Positions 44,824-53,549 of a stretch of DNA of 64,000 nucleotides are shown one piece after another; positions within the stretch are counted from its first letter, which is position 1, and the number at the start of each line of letters is the position of its first letter. Made by a program: the position numbers and the translations under genes. The notes under the pieces were generated by a model. It was given only the letters and a program-made list of their open reading frames with translations. It was not told the DNA's origin and did not search any database. The stretch comes from Shewanella acanthi (lineage in GTDB: Bacteria; Pseudomonadota; Gammaproteobacteria; Enterobacterales; Shewanellaceae), in assembly GCF_019457475.1 (NCBI RefSeq), contig NZ_CP080413.1:3286001-3350000 (forward strand). The letters are read 5' to 3'.

Positions 44824-46734
44824 ATGATCAGCATCAACCAAGCACAATTAATCCGTGGCAGCAAAACCCTGCTCGATGAAGCCTCTCTGACCATCTATCC
44901 CGGCCATAAGGTCGGCCTAGTCGGTGCCAACGGCACGGGTAAATCCTCATTGCTGGCATTAATTATGGGTCACCTGAGCTTAGATAAAGGCGAGTTTGGC
45001 ATGCCGTCGGGCTGGCTGATTGCCAGCGTTGCCCAAGAAACCCCAGCGCTTGAAGTGTCTGCCCTTGAGTATGTGCTTGATGGTGATAAAGAATATCGCC
45101 AACTTGAGGCTGATTTGCATATCGCTCAGGAACACAACGATGGCCATGCGATTGCGACTTTGCACGGTAAAATCGACGCCATTGGCGGCTACGCCATTCG
45201 CGCCCGCGCGGGTGCCCTGCTGGCGGGTTTAGGCTTTAGTGAAGCCGAGCAAAACAACCCTGTGAAAAGCTTTTCGGGTGGTTGGCGGATGCGCCTTAAC
45301 CTTGCCCAAGCGCTACTGTGCCGCTCCGACTTACTGCTGCTCGACGAACCCACCAACCACTTAGACTTAGATACCATGTACTGGCTCGAAGGTTGGATTA
45401 AGTCCTATCAAGGCACGCTGATTTTAATCAGCCACGACAGGGATTTTATCGACGAAATTGTCGATGAGATTGTTCACGTCGAAAATCAAAAACTCAATTA
45501 TTACAAAGGCAACTACAGCGCCTTCGAGCGCATCCGCGCCGAGCGAATGGCGCAGCAACAGGTCGCCTTTGAGCGCCAACAAAAAGAACGGGCGCACATG
45601 CAGTCCTTCGTTGACCGCTTCCGCTACAAGGCTAGTAAAGCTAAGCAGGCGCAGAGCCGCCTAAAGGCGCTAGAGCGGATGACAGAGCTACTGCCATCGC
45701 AAGCCGATAGCCCGTTTTATATGGAGTTTCGCCCGCCCGAAGCCCTGCCCAATCCATTAATTAAAATGGAGCAAGTCGCCGTGGGTTATGGCGACAAGCA
45801 AATCCTGAGTAAAGTGCATTTGAACTTAGTGCCCGGCGCCCGTATCGGTCTTTTGGGTCGCAACGGCGCGGGTAAATCGACGCTGATCAAACTGTTATCG
45901 GGTCAATTATCGCCGATGACAGGCCTGTACGAGCCAAATCCAGGGCTCAATATCGGATACTTTGCCCAGCATCAAATCGAATTTTTACGTTTAGACGACT
46001 CACCGCTGCAGCATTTAGTGCGCCTTGCGCCAAACGCCCGCGAACAGGAACTGCGTAACTTCCTCGGCGGTTTTGGCTTTAACGGCGATATGGCGCTCAG
46101 CCCCGTTAGCCCCTTCTCGGGCGGCGAGAAAGCCCGTTTAGTGCTGGCACTATTAGTGTGGCAACGCCCTAACCTGCTGCTGCTCGACGAGCCCACCAAC
46201 CACTTAGACCTAGAGATGCGCCATGCCCTAACTATGGCACTTCAAACCTTTGAAGGCGCAATGGTTATCGTCTCGCACGACCGCCACTTACTGCGGTTGA
46301 CCTGTAGTGATTACTATCTGGTAGATCAGGGTGAAGTGCGCTCATTCGACGGCGATTTAGAGGATTACCACCAATGGTTGCTCGATGCTGCTAAAGCGAG
46401 CGCAAACCAAGCTAGCTGTGGCGAAGAATCCAAACCTGCTGTCGATAAGAAACTGCAAAAACGATTAGAGGCCGAGCTGCGCCAAAAGGTATCGCCGCTA
46501 AAACGCAAACAGGCCAAGTTAGAAACCGAGCAGCAAAAGCTGAACGACCGTCTCGCCGAACTAGAAACCATGCTCGCCGATGGCGATATTTACGAGCAGG
46601 ACAACAAGGCCAAACTAACAGCCGTACTGACCGAACGAACGGGCCTTACCCAAACGCTGGAAGACAGCGAAATGCAATGGCTCGAACTGCAAGAAGAAAT
46701 CGATGCCATTGAACTTGAGCTGATGAGCCAGTAA
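44824..46734 (+). CDS. yheS: ABC-F ATPase YheS
   Basis: A 636-residue ribosome-associated ABC-F protein with two ATPase cassettes and no membrane domain. First cassette: Walker A GANGTGKSS near 34, signature SGGWRMRL, Walker B LLLDEPTNHLDLD. Linker PtIM region with a charged coiled coil (RFRYKASKAKQAQSRLKALERM). Second cassette: GRNGAGKST near 350, SGGEKARL, LLLLDEPTNHLDLE. The C-terminal ~100 residues form a long Glu/Lys/Gln coiled coil. ABC-F proteins of this type relieve stalled ribosomes. First gene of a plus-strand pair with the TIGR02444-type gene. Confidence 0.95.
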   Translation: MISINQAQLIRGSKTLLDEASLTIYPGHKVGLVGANGTGKSSLLALIMGHLSLDKGEFGMPSGWLIASVAQETPALEVSALEYVLDGDKEYRQLEADLHIAQEHNDGHAIATLHGKIDAIGGYAIRARAGALLAGLGFSEAEQNNPVKSFSGGWRMRLNLAQALLCRSDLLLLDEPTNHLDLDTMYWLEGWIKSYQGTLILISHDRDFIDEIVDEIVHVENQKLNYYKGNYSAFERIRAERMAQQQVAFERQQKERAHMQSFVDRFRYKASKAKQAQSRLKALERMTELLPSQADSPFYMEFRPPEALPNPLIKMEQVAVGYGDKQILSKVHLNLVPGARIGLLGRNGAGKSTLIKLLSGQLSPMTGLYEPNPGLNIGYFAQHQIEFLRLDDSPLQHLVRLAPNAREQELRNFLGGFGFNGDMALSPVSPFSGGEKARLVLALLVWQRPNLLLLDEPTNHLDLEMRHALTMALQTFEGAMVIVSHDRHLLRLTCSDYYLVDQGEVRSFDGDLEDYHQWLLDAAKASANQASCGEESKPAVDKKLQKRLEAELRQKVSPLKRKQAKLETEQQKLNDRLAELETMLADGDIYEQDNKAKLTAVLTERTGLTQTLEDSEMQWLELQEEIDAIELELMSQ

Positions 46735-46791
46735 TTTAGGCTTAAGTGTAAGGCATTCTATTTCTGACACTAGTATTCAAGGGATTGAAAA

Positions 46792-47277
46792 GTGGAAAAT
46801 AAACCGTTGGACAACCAAGTATGGCAATGGGGAGATGCTTGCTACGCGAAGAATCAAGCCCTGTGCCTAATGCTACAGGACAGCTATGCGGTGAATGTGA
46901 ATCTGCTGCTACTGGCTTTGTATTTGGATAATACAAGGACAGGTGTAAGCGCCGATACTTCGAGTAAACAGACCTCAAGCAATCTTTTTTCTAGTAAGCA
47001 GTGGCAGATCTTAATCACAGGCGTGATGGAGTGGGACGATAAATTAATCGTCCCCTATCGCCGCCTGCGACGTCTTGCTAAGGATCGCCTAAGCCAAACG
47101 GAATACGAGCAGATGCTTGCTGTTGAGCTGATGTTGGAACGTAAGGCGCAGCGCACGATTCTAAATGCCGTCAATGGGTTATCGCCAACCGGCCAACAAA
47201 CCAATCTGGTAAGTTACCTCACCCTATTTGGCCTATCCGCAGCGGATGTTAACGCGCTGGATTTTATCGCGCCTTAA
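46792..47277 (+). CDS. TIGR02444/DUF2390 family protein
   Basis: A 161-residue soluble protein. QVWQWGDACYAKNQALCLMLQDSYAVNVNLLLLALYLD near the N-terminus is the TIGR02444 family signature, often encoded beside yheS in gammaproteobacteria. No catalytic residues are recognised and function is unknown. GTG start with AAGGGA seven bases upstream. It follows yheS by 57 bases. Confidence 0.85.
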   Translation: MENKPLDNQVWQWGDACYAKNQALCLMLQDSYAVNVNLLLLALYLDNTRTGVSADTSSKQTSSNLFSSKQWQILITGVMEWDDKLIVPYRRLRRLAKDRLSQTEYEQMLAVELMLERKAQRTILNAVNGLSPTGQQTNLVSYLTLFGLSAADVNALDFIAP

Positions 47278-47293
47278 TAGACCGAACGTTAGC

Positions 47294-47704
47294 TTACTTA
47301 GTACGCGCCTGAGGATAGCGTAGGCAGTTATCCTCAATCTTGAGCCAACTTGGCTGCTGCTCGGTATAAATATGGTAATTAGGCTGCACTAAATTCGGAT
47401 CGTCTAAGCTTGCGATCGTCAGGGTGAGATAGTCGGGATACTCAGTGTGCCTGTAGGACAATGAGCAGCCGCAGTGGGCGCAAAAGCCACGTCTCACACA
47501 CTCAGATGAAGCAAACTCAGTCACTTGCCCCTTAACCCAAGTCACCTGTTGCAGCTTAAAATCCATCCAAGCACCAAATACGGCCCCAATGCTTTTTTGG
47601 CACATGCGGCAATGGCAATAATCGGCGTCGAAGGGCTTGCCCTCAATCCGATAACGTATCGCCCCACATAAACAGCCGCCCTCCAAGGATGTTACCGATC
47701 CCAT
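47294..47704 (-). CDS. GFA / CENP-V-type zinc protein
   Basis: A 136-residue protein of the glutathione-dependent formaldehyde-activating (GFA) fold. Zinc ligands are visible: GGCLCGAIRY near 10, DYCHCRMCQKS near 31 and GFCAHCGCSLSY near 74. The family name reflects one enzyme; most members have unknown substrates. It starts 12 bases downstream of the GMC oxidoreductase gene on the same strand, suggesting an operon. Confidence 0.88.
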   Translation of the reverse strand: MGSVTSLEGGCLCGAIRYRIEGKPFDADYCHCRMCQKSIGAVFGAWMDFKLQQVTWVKGQVTEFASSECVRRGFCAHCGCSLSYRHTEYPDYLTLTIASLDDPNLVQPNYHIYTEQQPSWLKIEDNCLRYPQARTK

Positions 47705-47716
47705 AAAGACCCCACA

Positions 47717-49318
47717 CTATTGCGGCTCGCGGCCATCGGTGAGCTTTTGTGCTAACGCCGTGGCATTACGCGCAGTAATACCATAGATAGACAGCTGCGG
47801 GTTAGCGCCAAGGCTGGTTGGGAAGATAGAACCATCCATTACTGAGAGGTTTTCGAGGTAATGGGACTGGCCATAACTATCTACCATTGAGAGCTTTTCA
47901 TCCTCACCAAATGGACAGCCGCCCATCACATGGGCCGAAGCCACCACAGTCTTAAGCGGTGCCAACGTCATCTGCTCAATCCCCTCTTTCGCATCCTTCC
48001 AAGAGGTGAAATACGGCATACCATCACTCACTGGCATCACCTTCATCGCACCAGCAGCGAACTGCAGTTCAGCCATGCTGGCAAAGGAGCGGCGCGCTGC
48101 GCGCCAGAAGGTCTCAGTTAACGGATAATCGAGCTCAAAGCCCTTGTCAGTTAAACGCACTTGACCGCCTTGACTATCGGGATGGTAGCCGTCTCGGACG
48201 AGGGCAATCGTTAGTTGAAACTGATTAAAGTTAGCCATGGCTTCAGCGTGCTCTTTACCGTGACCGAGCAACTTAGACGCCATTAACACAGGATGGATCG
48301 GCGGCACTTCGAGCTTATAACCCAGTTCTCCCGCTACGCCGTTTTTCCAGACAAATTCGTCGGAATAAATCGACTGAGGCGCACCACTGTGACCATTAAT
48401 GGCGTCACTAAAGATGGCGCCAGAGAGCAGAACAGGATGTAAAAAGGTGCGCTTACCTAAGAGTTTATGTGGGTCTGGCACATCGGATCGCATCATCAGC
48501 ACAGGCGTGTGAATGGCACCACCGCTCATAATATAGTGCTTGGCCTTAAACATCAGCTCAACGGACGTCGGTTTGGAGTTGCTATCGAGAGCCTGCGCCT
48601 TAAGGGCGAGTACCTTGCCGTTATGGTGCTCAATCTTAACCACTTTAACACGGCTAAAGAGTTGGGCTCCTTTATCGAGCGCCGAAGGAATGGTCGTCAC
48701 TAACATCGACTGTTTGGCATTGACCGGACAGCCCATGCCGCAATAACCTGTGTTCCAACAGCCCGCCACGTTTCGTTTAATGACAGTGTAATCCCAACCA
48801 AGATTAATACAGCCCTGCTTTAGCGCGGCATTATTACGATTAGGTTCGAATTTCCATTCATGGATATTAAGACGCTGCTCCATCTGCTCAAACCATGGGT
48901 CGAGTGTTTCGCGGCTAAGGCCCTTAACGGATTTTTGTTGCTCCCAAAAGGCTAAGGCTTCAGTTGGGGTGCGGATGGAGGTTGTCCAGTTGATTGTGGT
49001 CGAGCCACCCACAGAGCGACCTTGAAAAATACCAATCGCCTTGTCTGAGGTTTTCATTGCCGCAGCCTGCTGGTAAAGATTGGGATAGGCGACGCGCTCC
49101 TCCATATTAAAATCGGTGGATGAGCGCAGTTGTCCCGCCTCTATCATGATCACGCTAAGCCCTGCTTGGCTTAAAATTTCTGCCGCGACTCCCCCGCCAG
49201 CGCCAGTACCAACGATCACTACATCGGCTTCAAATTGTTGATTTTCTTTTAACTGGCTACCATCGGTGTGTAGCCACCCCGAGTTAAGTCCATTGATAAT
49301 GGGATCTACTATTGCCAA
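47717..49318 (-). CDS. GMC-family FAD oxidoreductase
   Basis: A 533-residue glucose-methanol-choline oxidoreductase. VVIVGTGAGGGVAAEILSQAG near 30 binds FAD, EAGQLRSS near 61 completes the site, GRSVGGSTTINW near 100 is the flavin-loop signature, and VMGGCPFGEDEKLSMVD near 465 and NPQLSIYGITARNA near 508 close the fold. There is a CWNTGYCGMGCPVNAK Cys cluster near 186, as in the membrane-type sugar/alcohol dehydrogenases and cholesterol oxidase-like group. TTG start with GGAG eight bases upstream. No signal peptide; a small TAT-exported protein is encoded 62 bases upstream on the same strand and may carry it across. Substrate unknown. Confidence 0.9.
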   Translation of the reverse strand: MAIVDPIINGLNSGWLHTDGSQLKENQQFEADVVIVGTGAGGGVAAEILSQAGLSVIMIEAGQLRSSTDFNMEERVAYPNLYQQAAAMKTSDKAIGIFQGRSVGGSTTINWTTSIRTPTEALAFWEQQKSVKGLSRETLDPWFEQMEQRLNIHEWKFEPNRNNAALKQGCINLGWDYTVIKRNVAGCWNTGYCGMGCPVNAKQSMLVTTIPSALDKGAQLFSRVKVVKIEHHNGKVLALKAQALDSNSKPTSVELMFKAKHYIMSGGAIHTPVLMMRSDVPDPHKLLGKRTFLHPVLLSGAIFSDAINGHSGAPQSIYSDEFVWKNGVAGELGYKLEVPPIHPVLMASKLLGHGKEHAEAMANFNQFQLTIALVRDGYHPDSQGGQVRLTDKGFELDYPLTETFWRAARRSFASMAELQFAAGAMKVMPVSDGMPYFTSWKDAKEGIEQMTLAPLKTVVASAHVMGGCPFGEDEKLSMVDSYGQSHYLENLSVMDGSIFPTSLGANPQLSIYGITARNATALAQKLTDGREPQ

Positions 49319-49380
49319 TTTAAGTACTCCAGATTTATGTTCTTATTATTATCGAATTGCTAGGGCGCATCTTGAGCTAA

Positions 49381-49890
49381 CTATTTAAATAACACAGGTT
49401 TTGCGTAATGAATTCGGCTCCAATGCTCAGGGCAAGCATAAAAGCTTGCCATGACTAACTCCCTTAACCCTAAGTAGGCAGTCTGCATCAGTGAAAAATA
49501 GCTGTAGCGCCAATTTTCTAACATTTGGGTTAATTCGCTTGGGCTGCGCATTAATAACGGCGTCATGCTTGAGGTCAGCACTAACAGTCCCAAACGGTTC
49601 TCCAGCATATCGAGTAATTGAAATAACTCGTCTTGCTGGGACTCGGATAAGGCGGCAATGGATTGGTTGATGGCATCTAAGGTACGATTTTGCGCCGCTA
49701 ACTTATGGCTGGCTACCTCGGGTAGCGCTCCATCGAGTAATACGGGCAATAACACACTAAATAGCAGACGGTAATCTTTACCTTCTGTTTGCTCATCGGT
49801 AGAACTAAACTCTGGAGAATAGAGATTAACCCCTAAAGCAATTGCCGCCGTAGTGGCAAAGGTGCCTAACAAAAAGGTTCTTCTATTCAT
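49381..49890 (-). CDS. TAT-signal small subunit of the GMC dehydrogenase (putative)
   Basis: A 169-residue protein with a twin-arginine signal (MNRRTFLLGTFATTAAIALG), then a helical body (YRLLFSVLLPVLLDGALPEV, ELFQLLDMLENRLGLLVL, WRYSYFSLMQTAYLGLRELVM) and a short aromatic end. This size and plan match the small subunit that accompanies GMC dehydrogenases (gluconate 2-dehydrogenase subunit 3-like). AGGAG precedes the ATG. The likely job is TAT carrier and structural partner for the signal-less GMC protein. That partnership is inference. Confidence 0.75.
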   Translation of the reverse strand: MNRRTFLLGTFATTAAIALGVNLYSPEFSSTDEQTEGKDYRLLFSVLLPVLLDGALPEVASHKLAAQNRTLDAINQSIAALSESQQDELFQLLDMLENRLGLLVLTSSMTPLLMRSPSELTQMLENWRYSYFSLMQTAYLGLRELVMASFYACPEHWSRIHYAKPVLFK

Positions 49891-49998
49891 CTATTTCTCC
49901 TAAGTCTCATGCTGTTAAACAATTGTGCTACAATACCAGCGATCAGATATCAAACAAACGTTTTAATTTCGAACTTTGTAAAAATAAGATAATAATTG

Positions 49999-50976
49999 AT
50001 GCCAAACGCCTTTGTACCGCCTTGGTGGGCCAAGAGTCCCCATGTTCAGACCATCCTTCCCGTGTTTACTAAAGTGGCAAAACCGACACTCACAAGACAG
50101 CGTGTTGAGCTGCCCGATGGCGACTTTATCGACTTAGATTGGCAGGACACTCCAAAGGCGGGCGAGCCGATTGTGGTGATTATTCATGGCCTTGAGGGCA
50201 GCGCCCAATCCCACTACGCCAGACGGATTTTACAGGCCTGTAAGGCGCAGCAACTTGCCGCAGTGGTGCATCACCACCGCAGTTGTTCGGGTGAAGCCAA
50301 CCGCTTAGCCCGCAGTTACCACAGTGGCGACACCGACGATCTGCAATTTAGCTTGAGCCTGTTGCAACAAGCTTATCCCTACTCGCCGCTGCTCGCCGTG
50401 GGCTACAGCCTTGGTGGTAATGTGCTAACAAAGTATCAGGGCGAATATCAGGATGATAGCCTGCTGAATCGAGCTGTGGTGGTGTCGGCGCCGCTGCAAC
50501 TCTCAGCCTGTGCCAAACGCTTGGAAAATGGCTTTTCTAAGGTGTACCAAAGCCATTTGATTAAACAGCTGCAACAAAAAATTCGCCATAAATTGTCTGA
50601 TCCACACTTGGCGCAATCGATGCCGCTGAGTCCGCAGCAGGTCGATTCACTCAATACCTTCTATGATTTCGATGATAAGGTGACCGCGCCACTGCACGGC
50701 TTTTTAGGCGTTGATGATTATTACACTCGCGCCAGCGGTCTGCCCTATGTGAGCCTGATTACAAAACCCACACTTATTCTGCACGCCAAGGACGACCCCT
50801 TTATGACAGATGCAGTGATCCCACACCCGAGTCAGATTTCGGCGCAGGTGGAATATGAACTGCACCACCACGGCGGCCATGTCGGCTTTATTGATGGCGG
50901 CACGCCGTGGAAACCGCGTTACTATCTAGAGCGCCGCATTCTGGCATTTTTGCTCGCGCCCTCTGAACTAAGCTAA
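49999..50976 (+). CDS. yheT: YheT-family alpha/beta hydrolase
   Basis: A 325-residue hydrolase of the YheT/ABHD1-3 family. FVPPWWAKSPHVQTILPVF near the N-terminus is diagnostic. HGLEGSAQSHYARRI near 62 gives the oxyanion site, GYSLGGNVLTKY near 139 the nucleophile Ser, KDDPFM the Asp and HHGGHVGFIDGG near 293 the catalytic His. Carboxylesterase activity is expected; the natural substrate is unclear. ATG 49999 is preferred to the TTG directly before it. Followed by yheU and prkB, the standard order. Confidence 0.93.
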   Translation: MPNAFVPPWWAKSPHVQTILPVFTKVAKPTLTRQRVELPDGDFIDLDWQDTPKAGEPIVVIIHGLEGSAQSHYARRILQACKAQQLAAVVHHHRSCSGEANRLARSYHSGDTDDLQFSLSLLQQAYPYSPLLAVGYSLGGNVLTKYQGEYQDDSLLNRAVVVSAPLQLSACAKRLENGFSKVYQSHLIKQLQQKIRHKLSDPHLAQSMPLSPQQVDSLNTFYDFDDKVTAPLHGFLGVDDYYTRASGLPYVSLITKPTLILHAKDDPFMTDAVIPHPSQISAQVEYELHHHGGHVGFIDGGTPWKPRYYLERRILAFLLAPSELS

Positions 50977-51034
50977 TTAAGCACTTACCTAACAATCGCT
51001 TGGTTATTAGCGTTGACCCATTTAAGGACAAACC

Positions 51035-51280
51035 ATGTTAATCCCCTACGAAGCGCTACTGCAGCTACCACAGGAAACCTTAGTCAATTTGATTCGGGAA
51101 TATCTGCTTGGGCAAATCGAAGATGGCAGTTTTTCCAGCCTAGATGATCAGGCATTCACAACTGCCATTGCCCAATGCCAACAGGCACTGAAACAGGGCA
51201 AGTTAGTGCTTGAATACAGCGAAGATGATGAATCTTTTGCTATTCGTCACTTTGATGAAGTGGCAAAACGGCAGGATTGA
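51035..51280 (+). CDS. yheU: YheU family protein (UPF0270)
   Basis: An 81-residue acidic soluble protein. LIPYEALLQLPQETLVNLIREYLL and the motif QIEDGSFSSLDDQAF identify UPF0270/YheU. AAGGACAAACC before the ATG. It lies between yheT and prkB. Function unknown. Confidence 0.93.
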   Translation: MLIPYEALLQLPQETLVNLIREYLLGQIEDGSFSSLDDQAFTTAIAQCQQALKQGKLVLEYSEDDESFAIRHFDEVAKRQD

Positions 51281-51358
51281 CCGCCCCCGTCACAGTGCCG
51301 TATAAATAAGCGTATACAGATAACAAACAAGCCGCACTTTGGTTCCTAGGTAGAAAAA

Positions 51359-52246
51359 ATGTCAGCAAAACATCCCATTATCGCAGTCACCGGTTCATCC
51401 GGTGCGGGAACCACCACCACGACCACGGCCTTTAGTCATATCTTCCGTCAGCTCAGCATTAATGCCGCCTTTGTCGAAGGCGACAGCTTCCACCACTATA
51501 CCCGTGCCGAGATGGAAGTGATGATCCGTAAATCCCAAGCTGAGAATCGTAATATTAGCTACTTTGGCCCCGAGGCAAATAACTTTGCCCGCCTAGAGCA
51601 ATGTTTCCGCGACTACGGCACTACGGGTCAAGGCGAAACCCGCAGTTATTTACATACCTTTGATGAAGCTGTGCCTTTTAACCAAATGCCAGGCACTTTC
51701 ACCCAATGGCGACCACTCCCCGAAAACACCGACATGCTCTATTACGAAGGCTTACACGGCGGTGTCGTCACAGACGATGCCAACGTTGCCCAGCATGTGG
51801 ACTTGCTGATTGGCATGGTGCCAATTGTAAACTTGGAGTGGATCCAAAAGATTATCCGTGACACTTCGGAGCGCGGCCATAGCCGTGAGAAGGTGATGGG
51901 GTCAATTGTGCGTAGTATGGATGACTATATTAAACACATGACGCCGCAGTTCTCCCGTACACATATTAACTTTCAGCGGGTGCCAACTGTCGATACCTCT
52001 AACCCATTTAGTGCTAAAGATATCCCAAGCCTAGATGAGAGCTTTGTGGTGATACGTTTTCGCGGTATCAACAATGTCGACTTCCCCTATTACCTAAGCA
52101 TGATCCAGGGCTCCTTTATGTCTAGGATCAACACGTTGGTAGTGCCGGGTGGTAAAATGTCGCTGGCGATGGAGCTTATACTCACGCCGCTAATTAAAGA
52201 TCTGATGGAAAAACGTAAACAATTAAATAGCCCACAGGCGAATTAA
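51359..52246 (+). CDS. prkB: phosphoribulokinase-like protein PrkB
   Basis: A 295-residue protein of the phosphoribulokinase/uridine kinase superfamily. The P-loop GSSGAGTTTT near 12 is intact, followed by VEGDSFHHYTRAEM near 37 and YEGLHGGVVTDD near 127 (the Asp/Glu catalytic segment of PRK). No RuBisCO or other Calvin-cycle genes are present, so its substrate in this bacterium is unknown despite the name. Last gene of the yheT-yheU-prkB run. The 77-bp tandem array begins about 150 bases further on. Confidence 0.92.
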   Translation: MSAKHPIIAVTGSSGAGTTTTTTAFSHIFRQLSINAAFVEGDSFHHYTRAEMEVMIRKSQAENRNISYFGPEANNFARLEQCFRDYGTTGQGETRSYLHTFDEAVPFNQMPGTFTQWRPLPENTDMLYYEGLHGGVVTDDANVAQHVDLLIGMVPIVNLEWIQKIIRDTSERGHSREKVMGSIVRSMDDYIKHMTPQFSRTHINFQRVPTVDTSNPFSAKDIPSLDESFVVIRFRGINNVDFPYYLSMIQGSFMSRINTLVVPGGKMSLAMELILTPLIKDLMEKRKQLNSPQAN

Positions 52247-52397
52247 CTCACCAGCCATTCCAGCGGTCTAAAAAGTCCGCAAGCACTTCAACGAAATCAT
52301 TTTTAATTATTGATTAAGTTTGGTTTAAGTCGATTTCAGTAAGATTATTGGCATCGGGATTTCAGGCGAAAGAACGATAGTTGGCATACTCTCGGGA

Positions 52398-52848
52398 GTT
52401 AATTCCCCCATCTTGATCTGTTGATTTCCTTGAGTATGCCAGCACCCAATTCTTCAACGAATCTATAAATGTTAATTCCCTCGTCTATGTTGATCTGTTG
52501 ATTTCCTTGAGTATGCCAGCACCCAATTCTTCAACGAATCTATAAATGTTAATTCCCTCGTCTATGTTGATCTGTTGATTTCCTTGGGTATGCCAGCACC
52601 CAATTCTTCAACGAATCTATAAAGGTTAATTCCCTCGTCTATGTTGATCTGCTGATTTCCTTGAGTAGGCCAGCACCCAATTCTTCAACGAATCTATAAA
52701 TGTTATTTCCCACATCTATGTTGATCTGCTGATTTCCTTGTGTATGCCAGCCCCCAATTCTTCAACGAATCTATAAAGGTTATTTCCCACATCTATGTTG
52801 ATCTGCTAATACCCTTAGGTAGCCAGCATCCGTATTCCGTATAAAACC
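52398..52848. repeat. 77-bp tandem repeat array
   Basis: Units begin GTTAATTCCC or GTTATTTCCC at 52471, 52548, 52625, 52702 and 52779, exactly 77 bases apart, with a shorter first unit from 52398 and a degenerate last one ending near 52848. Each unit contains GTTGATCTG, GATTTCCTTG and CAATTCTTCAACGAATCTAT. The period is not a multiple of three and the frames contain stops, so it is non-coding. In the first unit GGCATACTC (52383) pairs with GAGTATGCC (52432). Confidence 0.9.
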
Positions 52849-53355
52849 TTAAGCAAGATTTTTATACATCACCTTGCATTCGAGCCTAATGCCCCGAGGC
52901 GAGCAGTATATAGCGTCTTCTTCCAGTCCCTCTCCGCCAAAACCGCAATGTCGGTAAAAGTCCACCGCATTTAGGGTCGACTGCAATCGCAATTGAGCAA
53001 GACCAAGATTAAAGGCTTTGACTTCAATAAAGTGCAGCAATCGTTTGCCCACACCTTGCCCCATCACCTCTGGAGAGACAAAGAGCGCCTCAAGTTGGGC
53101 ATAGGGTTCATCCAACATAATGGTCCCGACCACTCGAGAAAGGTTACCGCCATTATGGGGGGGAATATCTAATAATTCCGCCACATAGAAATGTGCAGCC
53201 ACAATGTGGCAAAAGGATTGGGTCAACTCACCCTCGGTCCAGATAGCCAACTCCTTGGCATCGTAAAATCCCGTACAGCCATATTTTATCGCTGCATTGC
53301 GGATATCCCAGCACGCCTTAGCATCATCCTGTGTGGCCTTACGGATTTTTATCAT
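52849..53355 (-). CDS. GNAT family N-acetyltransferase
   Basis: A 168-residue acetyltransferase: IKIRKATQDDAKACWDIRNAAI at the N-terminus, LSRVVGTIMLDEP central strand, ALFVSPEVMGQGVGKRLLHFIE with the acetyl-CoA loop MGQGVG near 107, and LQSTLNAVDFYRHCGFGGEG near 134, matching the Y..xGF end. ATG 53355 has AGGGAATGCA directly upstream and is preferred to a codon nine residues earlier. The C-terminus borders the 77-bp array. Substrate unknown. Confidence 0.85.
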   Translation of the reverse strand: MIKIRKATQDDAKACWDIRNAAIKYGCTGFYDAKELAIWTEGELTQSFCHIVAAHFYVAELLDIPPHNGGNLSRVVGTIMLDEPYAQLEALFVSPEVMGQGVGKRLLHFIEVKAFNLGLAQLRLQSTLNAVDFYRHCGFGGEGLEEDAIYCSPRGIRLECKVMYKNLA

Positions 53356-53486
53356 TGCATTCCCTATCGGCTGACTCAACAAATGATGAATGTATCTCTA
53401 GCCTAAGATGGCATGGGGAAGTGCTTTCGCCAAGTGCTAAGGCTATGCGATAACCACATGAATGCTTGGGGTCAATGCCAATAAAG

Positions 53487-53516
53487 CATAAAAAAACCGC
53501 CCGAGGGCGGTTTTTA
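53487..53516. terminator. terminator downstream of pepB
   Basis: AAAAAACCGCCC GA GGGCGGTTTTT: strong stem with A/T tracts on both sides, 35 bases past the pepB stop on the minus strand. Confidence 0.9.
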
Positions 53517-53549
53517 CTGAGGGATTGACAAGCCAATCTGCCAACCAAC

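Noticed and set aside
51359-52246. Calvin-cycle phosphoribulokinase
   Set aside because: The protein is of the PrkB type in the conserved yhe block, and no RuBisCO or other Calvin-cycle genes are present.
52398-52848. CRISPR-like repeat array
   Set aside because: The 77-bp units are repeated end to end with no unique spacers and no cas genes nearby.
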